Of a stretch of 64,000 nt of DNA, positions 45,928-57,066 are shown one piece after another. The position numbers were made by a program, and so were the translations under genes. Within the stretch, counting starts at the first letter, position 1. Each line of letters begins with the position of its first letter. A model generated the notes under the pieces. That model was given only the letters and a program-made list of their open reading frames with translations. It had not been told where the DNA came from and did not search any database. The stretch comes from Alitta virens (Eukaryota; Annelida; Polychaeta; Phyllodocida; Nereididae): NCBI GenBank assembly GCA_932294295.1, contig OW028577.1:3866001-3930000 (forward strand), written 5' to 3'.

Positions 45928-48900
45928 TAGATAGAATTAATCAATTAATGAAGAAAGACAACACAACTTAACATGAAGTCATTAACAGTTAAGACTGTCC
46001 TTAAAAAAAACGTTTGCACAACATTAGGCACACAAACTCCCTATACCAAAAATAGCAATTGGGGAAAATAATTATTTCGAGAGACAAGTAAAATTCGTAC
46101 AGAGTGCTAGGAAATTCAGCAGTTCAATGAAATCAAGAAGTATTTAATTTAGTAATATTTCCTGTTTTTGCCAAAAATAGTGCTTGTTTTATTAATGCGG
46201 TTAATGTTTTTGCTGGCATATTTTCTAGGGTGCTAGTCAGTTAAGGCATTCAATGCTTATTTGTGAACGGATATAACTTAAAGATACCCGTTTGTCCTTA
46301 AGACCTTAAGTGACCACATTGTTTTAATGTTTAACTTATTGTCAAGTTTGTGTCGAAAAATGGTGCATTTTAGCAGATTTTGTGTCATATATGTGTCATT
46401 ACTTCTTATTATAAATATTGCACCCAATATTACATCAATGGGGGGGGGGGGGGGGTCATTAATATGGTTGAGGGTGTTATAATTGATAAATGTGGATTGA
46501 AGAGTAAAGCATAAAATAAAATGTAAATTTCACAAAGCATGACTTGTTACCCCCAATATTTTCATCCTTTAACATCTTTTTCAACATTCTCTTCATAATT
46601 TGATTATCAGATTGATTGAAATTAATTATCTATTAATTACTGATTTTTTACATCAATTAATTCGTCGATTATTTCTTGCTTTACTGACATTGATATGAAT
46701 AATTATCGATTCATTATGGAGTAATTATGGATATTTTGACATTTGATTAATCTATTAATTCCCATTTTAGCTTCCGATGTGTGATGTACTTTATCCTCTT
46801 AGGCGTTGGAGTTTACAACGTGTGGGGAGTAAGTATCAAAATAAGAAAATAATGTCATTACTTCTTCATAAAAACCATTGGAATTATTAACATAAATGTA
46901 AAATAACTGACAACTGTTTGTTTTTCAAGGTGGATTATTTATGGGATACGAAGCAATGTTGGTACAACTATCCAATGCAGGTAAGCTGTCTTTCATTTTT
47001 GTAAGCAAGTTATATTTGCAGTTAAATTGAGACAAATGTGATGAGAAATCATGATGTAGATGAAGTATGTCATTGGCTAGACATCGGCCAATGTGGTTAC
47101 TTGGGCAATGCCAACACTGGTGTTCAAACATTTTTGACCAAATGGTCAAATGCAACTGTTGCTCTGTGAGTTGCCACTATTGTTGATACTTAATCAGCCA
47201 ACCATGACAATGTTTGGGTTTACATTGAACAACAACTAATTAAGAGGATCAGGAAAAAGTAGTCCCTCTTAAATCTTTAAGATAGCCTGACACGCCCCCC
47301 CCCCCCTATTTCTGGAGGTCCAGCTAGGTTTGATACAGTAATTTAGAGACAGGGATAAAGTATATTTTATTCTTAAATCTTCATATGATTTTTTGTTTTC
47401 AATTAACAATTTTTTAACAATCTTTGTACTCACCATTGTACTGTATATTTGTAATTTGTATTTTATGTGTTTGCCCACAAAGAGAATAAAATTCAAATTC
47501 AACAGATAGAAGACATCTATCTACTTATCTATCTATCTATCTATCTATCTATCTCGTTATCTCGCTATCTTGCTATCTACCTATCTATCTAGCTATCTAC
47601 CTACATATGTCATAGAATAGAATATAATACTAAACTTTATTATAACCTGTGAAGGTAACTAGTGGCTTGCATCAATGGTGGTGGTGGTGGTGGATTAGGG
47701 CTTTACGTTCTGTATTTCTGCACCTGATGGGCTAATTAGGACAGGTAGGGACCATGACAATGAAATGACGGATGAAACAACCTAGGAATATTTAAAAAAC
47801 ATTATTGTTTTTAATATTGTTTTCATGCCTTATCTTGTTGTGATATCTTTCTCTATTTTTTTTTATCCATTATTATGCTGTATTCGTGTCTTTATATATT
47901 GTTTTGATGCAAGCCGGGGTGGGGGCCTAGCTCAGTGGTAGCGGATGGTTGTTTCTAGGAATATTTAGTTTTTTAAATACAAATATCTGTCTATCTATCT
48001 GCCTTGGGTGTCTGTTTGTTTATACTTCTACTGTTCTACAGTGAATAGGATAGGACAGGATAGTCCACAGCTAAATTAATACCATGCAGTGGTGATGCGT
48101 CTGAGCCAAGCTCAGTTACTCCCAATTCATACCCATGAATTAGTCACACTCCAATGAGTTTGTCAAAATATTTACAAATTTTAGGAAGCCAGCTGTCAAT
48201 CAAAGTGACAACTGTGTGTGTTGCAATTTGCACTTGATCATTTGGTCAAAAATGTTTGAACACCATTGGAGAAAAGCTGGGCCAAAGCCTCGCTGACCTT
48301 GCATGCATGGTCGGTCATCGCATGTACCATGCAACATAGTAATGTGTACTTGGCACTCTTGCCTAACCAATTAATGGCCTATTGCATAACCAAGGCCATG
48401 ACCAGATTTAATTTTTCTGTCCTTCAACTGTTAAATGTGATTATAACATGCAAAATGGTTTAAATAATAGGAATGTGGTATGAGGATGGGCAGACCAATG
48501 TTAAGATATAATATTTTGATATAATATTTTGGCTCTTTTTGGTGTAAAAGGCAGAAAAAAATAGCATGTCCCACACCTCATTTTACATATCTCTTTACCC
48601 TGCTCAGTGAATGTAAGTTAATCATTTATGATATTCACATAGATAAAAATCAGGAAAAGTTCAATTTTTAAGTTTGTTCATAGAATCAATGTCTTTCCTG
48701 TTACGATGGTAATAAGCACTCGCATTTCAAAAAGCACTGATACAGAACCAAGGATGTCTGCTTATTTTACACATTTTGAATAATATGTTTGTATAGGCAG
48801 AGGCTGACTTTTATGCATGTCATTCCTGTTACCAAGTTTATAAGGAAACTATTTATCACAGAAAATCGCTTCAAAGCTATTCTGGAAGTACAAATAATGT

Positions 48901-51900
48901 ACTCATATATTAAAAAATTAAATGGAAACTTCGGCAATATTACCTGCATTTCCCTTTCAGATATAGCATAAAGTTTCCCTAAATGTCAATCTTGTTACTG
49001 TCCTTCCTGTTACCGTAATTGCTGACATAAGAGGTCACATGACCAACCAAATTAAATATATTCAAAAGTAAAAGACGAAAAATGTCATGTTACAACACTG
49101 AAATGTATGAAAATTCATAATTTTGATGGATTTTTCAAAGATTGAAAATTTCCTTTTTTTTGCACTTGTGGAATGGCCCATCTGGGTACAGATGTATACC
49201 ATTAATAAACCAATTTTGAAGGTTACATTTTGTATTCCAGAATGTAACATCATCTCATCTGTTTTACTGGTGCATGGAAATTGGATTCTACCTGTCATTA
49301 CTCATGTCTTCGGGATCTGATCACAAACAAAAGGTAAACTACATATTATCAATACCGAAACTTACAAACAATTAATAAACTTCTAATATATATCACATTA
49401 CTTTTTAACTTTCACTTCTTGGCCCATAAATAGTATTAAGTTCCACCTTTTATTATTGTCGCATAAAATAATAATTCCGATGAAATTTTCAGGATTTCTG
49501 GGAGATGATGTTACACCATATAGCGTGCCTCATCATGTTCTTTATATCTTGGTTGGGCAACTTTATCAGGGTGGGTGTCCTCACCCTCTTCGTGCATGAC
49601 TGCGCTGATCCTTTCCTTGATGTAAGTAGCAATCTTGTGATTTCAGTAGAAAAATATATGATTGATTCTCTGAATCATTTGACCTCCAAGGATTCAATCG
49701 AAGAATCTTGGGCGCTGTATTTTCTAAAGCCTAGACGTTAGATATCCTGTATCAATCTAATCATGATAATGTATATGCAATGGTGATTTGTGGATCTATT
49801 GGATCTATTCCTTGATTTATTTAATTAAAAAACAACAACTTCCATTGCTGACTTCAGCCATCTGTAGCTAGCCTACTCTACCAGAAGCCAAACTATCTTG
49901 AACCATCTAACTCTGTCTCTAGATATCCTGTGGCTTATGACTCCATGGTAGGAGTGGAGGCGCTGTGAACAGTTTGGCTTAGAGTAATCTGAACTGCATG
50001 TGGATGCATTCTTGATGTGTATTTAGTCAAGAGCAGCTAAATATACATGTTCTACATGGCCAAATGTGCCACGTGCATTTTCCATGCGTTTGGATAAACG
50101 CATGGAAAACGCATTGGTTTTTGCCTCATTATAATTAGCTGAAAACTATGCGTTTTCCATGCATTCATCTTTCTCATGGAAAAAGCACGTGGCACATTTG
50201 GCTATGTACTCTCCATAAAGTTTTGCCTTTTCGACTTTTGAACAAATTTTCTAACATTCATCAGCAACATTTTCAATGAAAAAAATGTAAAGAAATTCAA
50301 AGGAAATATTAAAACGATTACAAGATACTAATTTTCTGCATAGCAACTAAATGGACGTGATACTTGCCAACTGGCTGGCTCCTGGTAAGATTAGGTCTTG
50401 ATTCAATGGTGCTAGAACAAACCAGAAATCTCACAAGAATAAATAACCTTGTGCATTCGCGTGATTGTGACTTTTTTCCACATTTTATCAAACTTACAAA
50501 TGTATCTGCCAAAACACCTAAATATTGGCATGTAAAATATGCTTTTTCAGCATAATTTTCTTGCCCAATAGTTAAGATAAAGACACTAGGTGTCACGAGA
50601 ACATTGCAGTGAATGCATTTTGTTGAATTTCACTTTTGGCAGTCAGTTTTGTACTTAATGTCACATCTTTGAACTAACATAGAATGTACTTGGAATTTTC
50701 TTTCAACACAGGGCACCACCATTCATACCTATTGTCAGCTGCCTGTAACAAGGGGTGGCTTGACTTACCCTTCTTCCCTATACACTTAAAGGGGTAAATT
50801 ACGTTTGATGATTGTCTCTGATTGTTTGACTTGAGAAACACCCTCTTTCTGGGAAATATATTTTCTTTACAAACGCCTGGTTGGTTTTGTCATTCCTCAT
50901 GACCTGTGAACCTGGCACAGACTGTTTGACGGATCTATTCGCAATGCTCCACTTAACGGCTATTCAGACACAAGTTATAGAATATATATTTATATATGTA
51001 TCTCAAGCGATGAGAAAGTTAATCTTGTCTACATGTACAGTTCAATATGGCAGACTTTAGCATGCATCCTGTAAGCTCAACCCAATAATTATCCAGAATA
51101 TCTTAAAGTAGAGGAGTCTAACTCCAAAGCCTCATATACTAATGAGTTTACTTGCTGCTTACAGAGCTGGCCAATGTGTGCCTCATGCTGTTTCGTTCTT
51201 TAATTAAAAATAAAATCATGTGGACGTTATTTTTACCCAATTTCAAACATTTATGTAAAGACATTAAGATCATTATTATACATGGCCAATTGTGCCATGT
51301 GCGTTTTCCATGCGTTTGGATAAACGCATGGAAAACATGGTTTTTGCCTCATTATAATTAGCTAAAAGCCATGCATTTTCCATGCATTTATCCGTCTCAT
51401 GGAAAATGCATGTGGCACATTTGGCCATGTATTATTAATGAATGCCATTGTTTAACTATTAAGGCATTCACCATCTAAACATGAGGTGTCATGGTTCGAA
51501 CCTGCAGTCCTGCACTAAATCATGGATCCTCCTGCAACCACTTTGTAGTGTGTATACCTGTGTTGAAGGAGTTGAGAAAGAACCAGGATATGACTCTAAA
51601 ATGAAATTGTAAAATTACAACTCCATCCTGTTTTGAAGTTCATAATGTTTATGATTTTCCAGGCTGCAAAAGTGGCGAAGTACTTGAAGTTCAAGAAGTT
51701 GCCGGACATCATTTTTGTCATCTTCACAGTCATTTGGATGTTTTCCAGATTAATTGCACTTCCCCTATTGTAAGTAATATATTCATTCAACTGAAAAGAA
51801 ATATTTGGTCACAAAAAAACAAACGAAACATCAAGTGCGAGTAAATAAAATCTCCTTTTGAATTTTGTTCATTCGTGTGAATGTTCCTTAGTTTTTGCTA

Positions 51901-52845
51901 TCATGCAATATTGTTTAGGTAACAAGATATATTGCCAAAATAGCTTAACTTCCGTATATAAAATTTATTTCGAAGTTTTTTAACTCTTAATATATCAAAA
52001 CAGTAACTAATTGCATGGTTAGGTAATATTATACCTAAATTGGGTCACTAGACAGCCCATTATGTAACTTTAAGGCAATGTCATGTGGTTTAGTCATTAA
52101 GGCACTGGCCAGTCCATCCCAGCTTCGAATCTAACTACTAATTTAACACTACTTGTATATTATACTCTACATTTCAGGACCGGCAGGACATCGCTCTTTG
52201 AAGGTTGTGAAATCATCGGATCTTCCTTCCCAGCTTTTTGGCTCTTATTCAGTCTCTATGTCGTTTTACAAGTTCTCCACATTTATTGGTTCACGTTCAT
52301 TGTCAAGGTCATCTACTATTACATCATACTCAAAGAGGTCCGTGAATAAATTTTTTCTTTTTTTTTATAAGATCAAATCTGCAAAATACATCCTATAGAC
52401 TCTGATAAAAATATATATTGTGGCCAGGTTTTACTAAAAGAAAATGGAAATACAGCTGTATTCTGCACCATCAGCATTTGTGAAAGGCATTTATAAACCA
52501 ACGATTACTTGATGTAACAGTAATAAAGATTGGTTGAATTTTGCCTTTCAATTTGCTGTTTTCCAAATAAAGTTGTCTGAGTGATAAATACTTATTTATT
52601 ATAATACTTGAAAACCAAGATTATTTTTTGTTTTATATAGGGTGAAAATTTTTTAATGTATTTAATTAAGTTTGTTGATTTTTTCATTGCAGGGCTTGAA
52701 AGATACCAGAAGTGACACAGAATCAGAATATGAAAATGAGGTTGAATCCACAAAGACGAAACCACAACTGAATGGGTCCAGAGGAAAACTGGACGCCGCA
52801 AACGGACATGGTGGGAAAGTCGCCAACAATAATCATACCGGATAG
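42591..52845 (+). CDS. Ceramide synthase (Hox-like + TLC domain), ten exons
   Basis: Exons are 42591-42763, 44593-44725, 45465-45571, 46771-46828, 46930-46980, 49241-49333, 49493-49621, 51663-51769, 52178-52337 and 52693-52845, giving 387 aa. All borders are GT/AG and in phase. The enzyme N-acylates sphingoid bases with acyl-CoA in the ER membrane. Residues 16-23 (WLPPNVTW, with an NVT sequon) and a first membrane segment (41-56) match the family. The Hox-like segment ends in EIQRWWRLRR (114-123). The TLC domain spans about 131-335, with WDTKQCWYNYP, the catalytic pair HH (213-214), VHDCADPFLD and LQVLHIYW. The tail is acidic, then Gly/Asn-rich. An upstream in-frame ATG at 42486 is possible, but 42591 fits family N termini better. 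AATAAA is at 53276-53281. It resembles vertebrate CERS5/6 in layout; the paralogue is not assigned. Confidence 0.93.
42840..43060 (+). repeat. tRNA-derived SINE copy in ceramide synthase intron 1
   Basis: TTGGCTAGCTCTGCTGAAGG, then CCCAGGTTCGATCCCTGG (B box), then GTGTCTATGCTGGGGCAAGT. This order is shared with copies at 53435-53738 and 60325-60500. The A-box end is lost. Confidence 0.65.
43455..43580 (-). repeat. SINE tail fragment
   Basis: It holds CAGGCAGACGTAATGGTGAG and then GATGATAAGGCTTGGATTCC, the complement of the family tail CTCATCATTATGTCTGCCTC. Head and A/B boxes are absent. Confidence 0.6.
43670..43740 (+). repeat. Tandem 22-bp duplication in intron 1
   Basis: GCTAGTGCAATATCAGTTT occurs twice in a row with the same spacing. 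It is short and non-coding. Confidence 0.5.
44788..45105 (+). repeat. Interspersed repeat R1, copy B (intron 2)
   Basis: It is the partner of 19350-19635, in the same orientation, and lies wholly inside ceramide synthase intron 2. Confidence 0.75.
45130..45165 (-). repeat. LINE-like 3' tail in intron 2
   Basis: The minus strand reads CCAATAAAGAACTTGAACTT followed by another GAACTT repeat, a common 3' terminus of non-LTR elements. No reverse-transcriptase remnant is attached. Confidence 0.4.
45632..45725 (-). repeat. SINE tail fragment in intron 3
   Basis: CTGAAGCTAAGTGACCGTAT, then AGGCAGACATGGAGATGATT and AAGGCTTGGATTC, the inverted tail of the SINE family. Confidence 0.5.
45885..45936. 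repeat. GACA/GATA microsatellite
   Basis: (GACA)n passes into a short AT run and then into about eight GATA units, inside ceramide synthase intron 3. Confidence 0.9.
46440..46456. repeat. Poly-G tract
   Basis: A run of about 16 G in intron 3. Similar G or C runs occur near 7042, 7170, 19306, 19662, 20355, 47287 and 56092. Confidence 0.85.
47515..47605. repeat. CTAT microsatellite in intron 5
   Basis: Tandem CTAT units with a few CTCG and CTTG variants. Confidence 0.85.
47690..47755 (+). repeat. Repeat R3 tail (GGGCTTTACGTCCTGTATTT type)
   Basis: TTAGGGCTTTACGTTCTGTA, CTGCACCTGATGGGCTAATT, AGGACAGG also occurs at 54772-54825 (same strand) and 60520-60580 (opposite strand). It often sits next to SINE pieces and may be a tail variant of that family. 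Confidence 0.6.
50055..50206. mobile_element. Palindromic MITE, copy 1 (intron 7), 152 bp
   Basis: Long inverted repeats start CATGGCCAAATGTGCCACGT and end with the complement (ACGTGGCACATTTGGCTATG). Each arm has a nested hairpin on TTTTCCATGCGTTT. TA dinucleotides flank both ends, consistent with Tc1/mariner-type insertion. Confidence 0.8.
51281..51429. mobile_element. Palindromic MITE, copy 2 (intron 7), 149 bp
   Basis: It is the same family and orientation as 50055-50206, including a shared GCCTCATTATAATTAGCT core. It is also flanked by TA. Both copies are in the same ceramide synthase intron, 1.2 kb apart. Confidence 0.8.
52075..52140 (+). repeat. tRNA-like SINE head in intron 8
   Basis: GTGGTTTAGTCATTAAGGCA resembles an A box and CCCAGCTTCGAATCTAAC a B box. 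It lies just upstream of exon 9. Confidence 0.45.
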
Positions 52846-52857
52846 TTCGTTAATACC

Positions 52858-52859
<2 letters not shown>

Positions 52860-52912
<53 letters not shown>
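52860..52912. repeat. (TA)n microsatellite in the ceramide synthase 3' UTR
   Basis: About 25 uninterrupted TA units begin some 15 bases after the stop codon. It would be transcribed in the 3' UTR and is likely length-polymorphic. Confidence 0.95.
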
Positions 52913-52915
<3 letters not shown>

Positions 52916-53275
52916 ATTAAGCGTTCAGTGTTTCCAGGGGCCCGCGGCTGGAAACGATGAAAGTCGCTCTGATTTTAGCGATATCTTTCAAAATGAAGAA
53001 TTCTATTCCTTCAATTGTACATATGATTCAGTAGAAATATTAATTTTCATAATTTCCATAAGTTGTTGATCAATGTTTGATACAATGGAAATACTCATTG
53101 GAGATTTTTTATATTACAAATATTTGAATATAACTAGGACCTATACTGACTGACTGACTTGCCTTTGTGTCAAATTGTGTGTTTATTTAATACAGTATAA
53201 GCATGTTATTGTGAGAGCTTTGAATTTTTCTCAATGTAATCTCATGCTGAGATATTGATTGTTGTATATAAGGAA

Positions 53276-53281
53276 AATAAA
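53276..53281 (+). terminator. Polyadenylation signal of the ceramide synthase gene
   Basis: AATAAA lies about 430 bases after the stop codon and is followed by a T-rich stretch. Confidence 0.6.
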
Positions 53282-53434
53282 AACCTTTCTTTTAAGTTTT
53301 TGTTTCCACTTATCGCTGTTACACAATTAAGATTAGACAGTGTAAGACGAAATACATTTAGAAGTACTTTATATTTTCTACATATTCTTGGTGCGGGTTT
53401 GACTTTCAAAATATCTAATGTCTCAATGTAACTG

Positions 53435-53738
53435 GGTCTGAAGCTAAGTCAGCTTATTTGATCAGCTTCCAGAGGCAGACATAATGATGAAATGATAAGG
53501 TTTTGAGTCCCCCACCATGTGACTCATTTACCCCAAGGGTGGGGTCTTTCACTTGCCTCAGCATAGTTACCAAGTACAAGGCACCTCCAATTTAACGTCT
53601 CATGTGATCGACATCCAGCTGGGATGTAGCTCATGAAGAGTACCCGGGCCTGGGATCGAACCCGGGTCCTGGGACCTTTAGCAGAGCTGGCCAATATGTA
53701 ACTGGCAGATGCCTTAACCATCAGGCCACTCAGCGGCT
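53435..53738 (-). repeat. Full-length tRNA-derived SINE
   Basis: On the minus strand it opens with an A box (GTGGCCTGATGGTTAAGGC) and a B box (GGGTTCGATCCC). A body CTACATCCCAGCTGGATGTC follows, then GCCTTGTACTTGG and GCTGAGGCAAG. The tail is CTGCCTCTGGAAGCTGATC. It is the best-preserved reference copy of the family in this window. Confidence 0.75.
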
Positions 53739-54108
53739 AGATCCACATTGTTTTCTCTTTTTATACAGTAGTCGGTCAAAGTTTTGGTACATCGGTCGAC
53801 CTTTTTATCCTATCTGGGTTGTCACCCTATGGAGATGTCAACCTTTGGAAATTTATGATCACTTTACATCTAGTGCATAACTGGAGCAGAAAGCCAATTT
53901 GCAACTCAGGGTCAGTGAGCACTGAACAATTTATAGAGGCTGTAATTTCTATGACTGAGCATAAAAGACTTTCTCCACGTAGGCCCACATCTCTGTATTC
54001 ACTATCAATTTAGAGGTCTACATAAAAAAGGATGTCTTATATTAACTGATATAATTGAGAGGTATACATATGTATGTCTTATATATGAAATAAATATATT
54101 GGACAACA

Positions 54109-54140
54109 CTCGAACCATGGAGTCACTAGAGACTCCATGC
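54109..54140. repeat. Short palindrome P, copy 1
   Basis: CATGGAGTCACTAGAGACTCCATG is a near-perfect 24-bp palindrome. The reverse-complement form is at 63945-63968. Confidence 0.6.
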
Positions 54141-54819
54141 TCGAACTTGTCATTGAGACCCTCAACAATTACATTTCTTTGCACTCAAAGACCTGTGCAC
54201 AGTTACTGCCATGTCATGTTGTTATTTCCCTTTAGCATAACATTTTCTCATTCGATGGTGAAATGGCCAGTGTTTATGGCATGAGGAAGCTTTATTTTTT
54301 TCTTTCATGATTTATCTAATTTTTTTATTTTTATTATTTTTCATTTTATAAAGTCGCCGATGCCCACTAAAAACGTTTTATACATTTTTAATAAATTATT
54401 TACATTTTATATATATATATACAAAAAGAAAGATCTTGGATCAACACATATATTTCATTATGGATATTTTTACTCAGTTTGGATTTTATAAAAAAATGTT
54501 TTCATCAGTGTATGTCCAACAAAGATTTCTTGATATAGGCCAAACCACCAGGCGACTTTACCTCCATATTCATCTTATCCCCCTGGTGTAAAATTTAACT
54601 ATGAAAATGTGCTTCAAGTTTTTACGGAGACCGCGCATCCAGTCTAACATACAGTTATTAGTCTGTAAAAAAGAGTCCACTCCAGACAGCTTGATTTCTT
54701 CCAATTTTAATCAATTTCTGTGCCAATTTTGACTTCACGTTTTGTTGATAATCCATGTGTGTGTGTGTGTGAGGGCTTTACGTCCTGTATTTCTGCACCA
54801 GTTGGGCTAATTAGGACAG

Positions 54820-55385
54820 GCAGAGACGTTGATAATCCTTGACAGCCATTACCGCCTAGTTCCACCAAAACTCGCTAGAGGGCTCGGAAACGTCACGGAT
54901 TGATAAGCTTTTGATTTGATGATATAAATTGGTGATTATATGCTTTATTCGCCTACTAGGACACTGAAATCATTTGGAAATGATATTTGAACTGTCGAAT
55001 TTAAGAAACTATGGACTGGACAGAGCTATTTCAAAATTAAATTTTTTATCCACTAGGGGCGTTGAATTTTGTGACTAATACTCCCACAATGCCGTTGGGG
55101 GGCGTGGCAATAGCGACTCCCTTGAAACAGGAAACGTGAATTTGAAAGTGCTCTTTATTTATTACAATGTTTCCAGCGGCTTTTTCAGTAAAATCTGAGT
55201 GAGACATGATAGTAAACAGAGCAGTCCTTGTGTACATAATGACGAAATAAGGTATGCTAACATGTTTATTGAAAAAACTGTGTCCAAAATGTCAAATTCC
55301 AAGAATTCCTATGCAAGTTGTTCCAACCCTACATCGCATCTAATGCAATGTACGTCAGTTCTGGCTATCTAATATGCATCTTCTC
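54820..55385 (+). repeat. Interspersed repeat R4, copy A
   Basis: It matches 62750-63300 over most of its length: CGCCTAGTTCCACCAAAACT, CAATGTTTCCAGCGGCTTTT, GATAGTAAACAGAGCA, CCAAGAATTCCTATGCAAGT, CCCTACATCGCATCTAATG. Orientation is direct and the copies are moderately diverged. Confidence 0.8.
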
Positions 55386-56519
55386 AACACGAAATGACAA
55401 AATTTAACTGTCAACTTATTATGCACCAGATGGTGTTGCATGATCCGGCTTTCAGTAGCCAGCTATAGCCAGACAGTTCCGTATAGTGGCAGGTAGCATC
55501 TTATAGCAGATTTTGTCTAGTTTTGTCTAGGTTCAATTTGTCAGGCTGTTTTTAATGACACTAACTGCACAAAATATTATATACTTTGACTCTTCTGTTA
55601 ATCATTTTATAAATACACTGCCAAATGCCACTCTGTGTTCCTAATAATATGCCCTCCATGTCAACAACCTTCTTAAAGATAAAAAAAACTAACAAACATA
55701 TAGTCATCACTCAGTATATAGGAACCATGTTATGTAACACAGGGGCCAACAATATCTTAAACATGTACTTGTAATCGTGTCCTTCCAGAGAAGCATAATT
55801 GCAGATTAGTGTCTGGCAATCAATTAAGGCTAAATTCTTAAGGTTCTTAAGGTGTCCCAAGACTTTTTATAGTCTTCTGTGACATGGTTCAACGCTTTTT
55901 GTGTAACTGTGTGCTTAATCATGCATGGAAGGATAACCCAAACAACTTTCCCACAGCATTCGAACACCATGAAACAGAAAATCTTAATCTTTTTTACTTC
56001 CATTTCCACAGTATGTCTTTCCCATCATTTTTTTGGAGGTATATGTGCAACCACAGACACCTAGGTTTTTAATTTTCTTTTTTTCTTTTTGGGGGGGGGG
56101 GGGGGCTGGTACTAGATATGGTGACGCCACGGCCCACAGCAAGGTTGCAGAGAGGTCAAGATGATATTACTTGGTTATTTTTTTATAAGAAAAACATTCT
56201 TTTAAACAAAACACTGTTAGCTGGTCAAAGACAAACATATATAAAGTCGATACCTTCATAATTTGTTTTTGAAAAAATTAAAATAAATTTTATACGAATT
56301 TTTAGCCTCAAGTAGCGCAAGGTTTTTTGGGTTTTTTTTTCTTTCTTTTTTTTTTTTTATATTTTATCCGAGAAAATTTTTGATGGTGTGGCTGAGCTTT
56401 GCTAAATTTTTTTTTTTTTTGTTGTTTTTATGACGAGTAAACTTCAATTTTTCACTTGCAACATGGGTCTAGATAATTTTTTTTACAAAGGAATGTTGAA
56501 ACAATATTTGTCTAAATTA

Positions 56520-56795
56520 GCAGCTGGATGGCCTAGTGGTTAAAACATTTGCCAGTAACACATTAACCAGTTCTGCTAAGGTTCTGGGTTTGAATCTCAC
56601 CAAGAGCTGGATGTCAGTCAATACACATTGAATTGCTGGTGTTTAATTGTACATGTAGTTGGTGTCTGAGGTAGGCAAAAGATAAATCCCACCTATGGGG
56701 TAAATGTGTACTGTGACTTGAAGCAGCCTTAGCATCTCATCATTATGTCTGTGTAGTTGATCATATAAGCTGATAAAGCCTCATATATACCAATT
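56520..56795 (+). repeat. tRNA-derived SINE copy
   Basis: A box GGATGGCCTAGTGGTTAAAA, B box GGGTTTGAATCTC, then AGAGCTGGATGTCAGTCAA and GGTGTCTGAGGTAGGCAAAA. The tail is CTCATCATTATGTCTGTGT and GATCATATAAGCTGA. It is in plus orientation, 270 bases upstream of the ADP-ribosylglycohydrolase-family start. Confidence 0.7.
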
Positions 56796-57066
56796 AAATA
56801 GCACTGAGGCAAAAGATACATTTAGCCAACATTGAATTAAATAAGCATAAAATTACTTTAAAATCAATGAAGCCTGTGGTCCTATTCCCAATGAGACTTA
56901 GAAATCACTCGCACCCAATTATGAAGAGCTTTCTAGGTCATGTGATCGTGCAGGTGTCGCTGTAGTCGAAGACGCTGCGGACGACGCCCATTTCGCTTCA
57001 TTCACAACGTCTCTGGCATCGTGGACGCAACGTAAAACGCAGGCAAAAACGTATCTCTCCAGAGTC

